From the NCBI RefSeq assembly GCF_032854445.1, contig NC_088295.1:32539385-32603384 (forward strand): a stretch of DNA of 64,000 bases, written 5' to 3'. Made by a program: the position numbers and the translations under genes. Below are positions 62,661-64,000 of this stretch, piece by piece (the stretch's first letter is position 1; each line of letters opens with the position of its first letter). The stretch is from Liolophura sinensis. Taxonomy: Eukaryota; Mollusca; Polyplacophora; Chitonida; Chitonidae. The notes below the pieces were generated by a model that was given only the letters and a program-made list of their open reading frames with translations, had not been told where the DNA came from and made no database searches.

Positions 62661-64000
62661 CTGAAAGGACAACAGATTACGCTGCAATCAGGATCTTCAG
62701 ATCTGCCAACATAAATAGTGTGTTGTCGTGATTTGTGGATGGTGCAGTGAATGATTCTATAGCTGTTATCTGTAGTGCTATTACATGTAGGTAGGCAACT
62801 AAGTACTGGACTTAAACCTCACATGGCACACTTAGCATGTGCAAAGCAATAGTCTGATGATCTCTATATAAAATGCAAGCATTCTTGTCTGGCAGCAGTC
62901 TATTACTTCCATGATGAGAAATGTGTCAGTGTAAAAAGTTTACAAGCCATCCTACATGCTGTCACAATTGTTATTCTTCTCTTCTTCTGGCTGACCATTC
63001 TTCTGATCTGCATGTTCATTACCATCAGCTCCTAGGAAAAACATATCTGTTCTTTCTTCTTGTTATCTGTTGAAATAACATAGCTCCGTTGTTCTCTACT
63101 ACTTTTCTGGTTGACAGTTCTCTTGCTACATAGAGTGTCAGACTAAATGGCAGCCAGTCGGCTCAAATTAAATGAGACTGTCTGCAGCAATTAAAACATA
63201 TCTGACTGGATTTAGCCATATAAAATGCTTTATGGACGCATGCTGATAAATTTGAAAAAGTGGCTGTGTTTTCTGAACTACACTGGGGTACTACTAGTAG
63301 TAATAAACCATGAAACAAAGCTATTTTTCATTTGTTTTCCATGAATTTCCAACAGTTTTATTTACACAGCCACTTCCATCAAAGTTTTCACTTCCATTTG
63401 ATATTCGTTAAAGCCTGAAATTAGTGGCCCTGCATGTACATGTATGTTGCTACACTTTTGTTTACAGGCAATGCTTTCACACGGGGATGTCTGTGTGACA
63501 TGTAGGCCACACACTTTACAATAACTATGCTTTATATTGGTGTGAAGGCTGCTTGATCAAAACTTAGAGCTACTCGTGTTCTACTCTCTCTAGAACTGTT
63601 CATGTGCCCAAACATGTTACAAATTCTGTCCCAGGAAGCATCAATCAGTGCATAATTGGGTTGTTTTCCCTCAGTCTGGAATATACATGCCCACTGTTCA
63701 GGGCACCCATCTTGGAATAATCAGGGGCAAATATATCCGTGCTCTGTGATTGCTCAATATTTGCACACTGAATGGCAAGTCAGCTTAGGGTGAGACAAAG
63801 GCTTAGATTTATTCAGTAAACATTTTTTCTTTTGCACAAAAACATCTGTTATTTTGTACTCACCATTTTGTCTGAAGTAAAATGTCTAAATCTGATCTCT
63901 TGTTTTAAAAATGTTTAAAAGTGGCTGAGGTGTACCTGATCACAAAATTATAATCAAAAACTCTCAATGTTTTTATAGTGTATGTGAGGTACATCATTTA

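Larger units (their letters stand above)
57061..64000. repeat. Tandem triplication of an FN3 exon with its intron (about 2.5-2.8 kb units)
   Basis: The exon and at least 1.7 kb of following intron occur three times, with exons at 57061, 59859 and 62349. Spacings are 2798 and 2490 bp; the 308-bp difference is one indel near 59370-59680 (absent at about 62168). In the first 420 bp of intron beside the exon I count about seven differences for each neighbouring pair. The third unit runs off the window. Confidence 0.95.

Overview
The window is animal nuclear DNA: AT-rich, with short coding exons bounded by GT-AG splice sites, large introns, tRNA-derived SINE copies and several minisatellites. The SINE families resemble elements I associate with molluscs and other lophotrochozoans (for example brachiopods). 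That placement is inference, not something the sequence proves.

The main content is one large minus-strand gene filling about 14.7 kb to the right edge. I assembled 25 exons by eye (62660 down to 14759). Every junction is GT-AG, the phases agree throughout, and together they give 1284 residues plus a stop codon. The product is a type I receptor protein tyrosine phosphatase. It has at least seven fibronectin type III (FN3) domains, a divergent membrane-proximal module, one transmembrane helix, a single PTP domain with its active-site residues intact, and a short tail with two Tyr-x-Asn motifs. The layout matches the R3 subgroup (PTPRB/PTPRJ/PTPRO/PTPRH and Drosophila Ptp10D/Ptp4E). The 5' end of the gene lies beyond 64000.

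A second, small minus-strand gene of three exons (5566 down to 1153) is proposed on phase consistency alone. It would encode 105 residues and I do not recognise it. Between the genes (about 5.6-14.7 kb) I see repeats and AT-rich DNA that may include the phosphatase 3' UTR.

The unusual part is how the phosphatase gene has been amplified. (1) An exon coding one FN3 domain, with its intron, is present three times in tandem (57-64 kb). The introns are nearly identical while the exons differ, mostly by amino-acid replacements in one half of the domain. (2) A 77-bp unit holding the 3' end of a PTP exon plus its 5' splice site is repeated about 58 times (18.3-22.8 kb). (3) A unit of about 158 bp holding the 3' part of an FN3 exon plus its 5' splice site is repeated about eight times (44.5-45.7 kb). 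(4) A 37-bp minisatellite of about 51 copies starts roughly 35 bp downstream of another FN3 exon donor (53.1-54.95 kb). Arrays therefore repeatedly sit at the exon-donor boundary of this gene.
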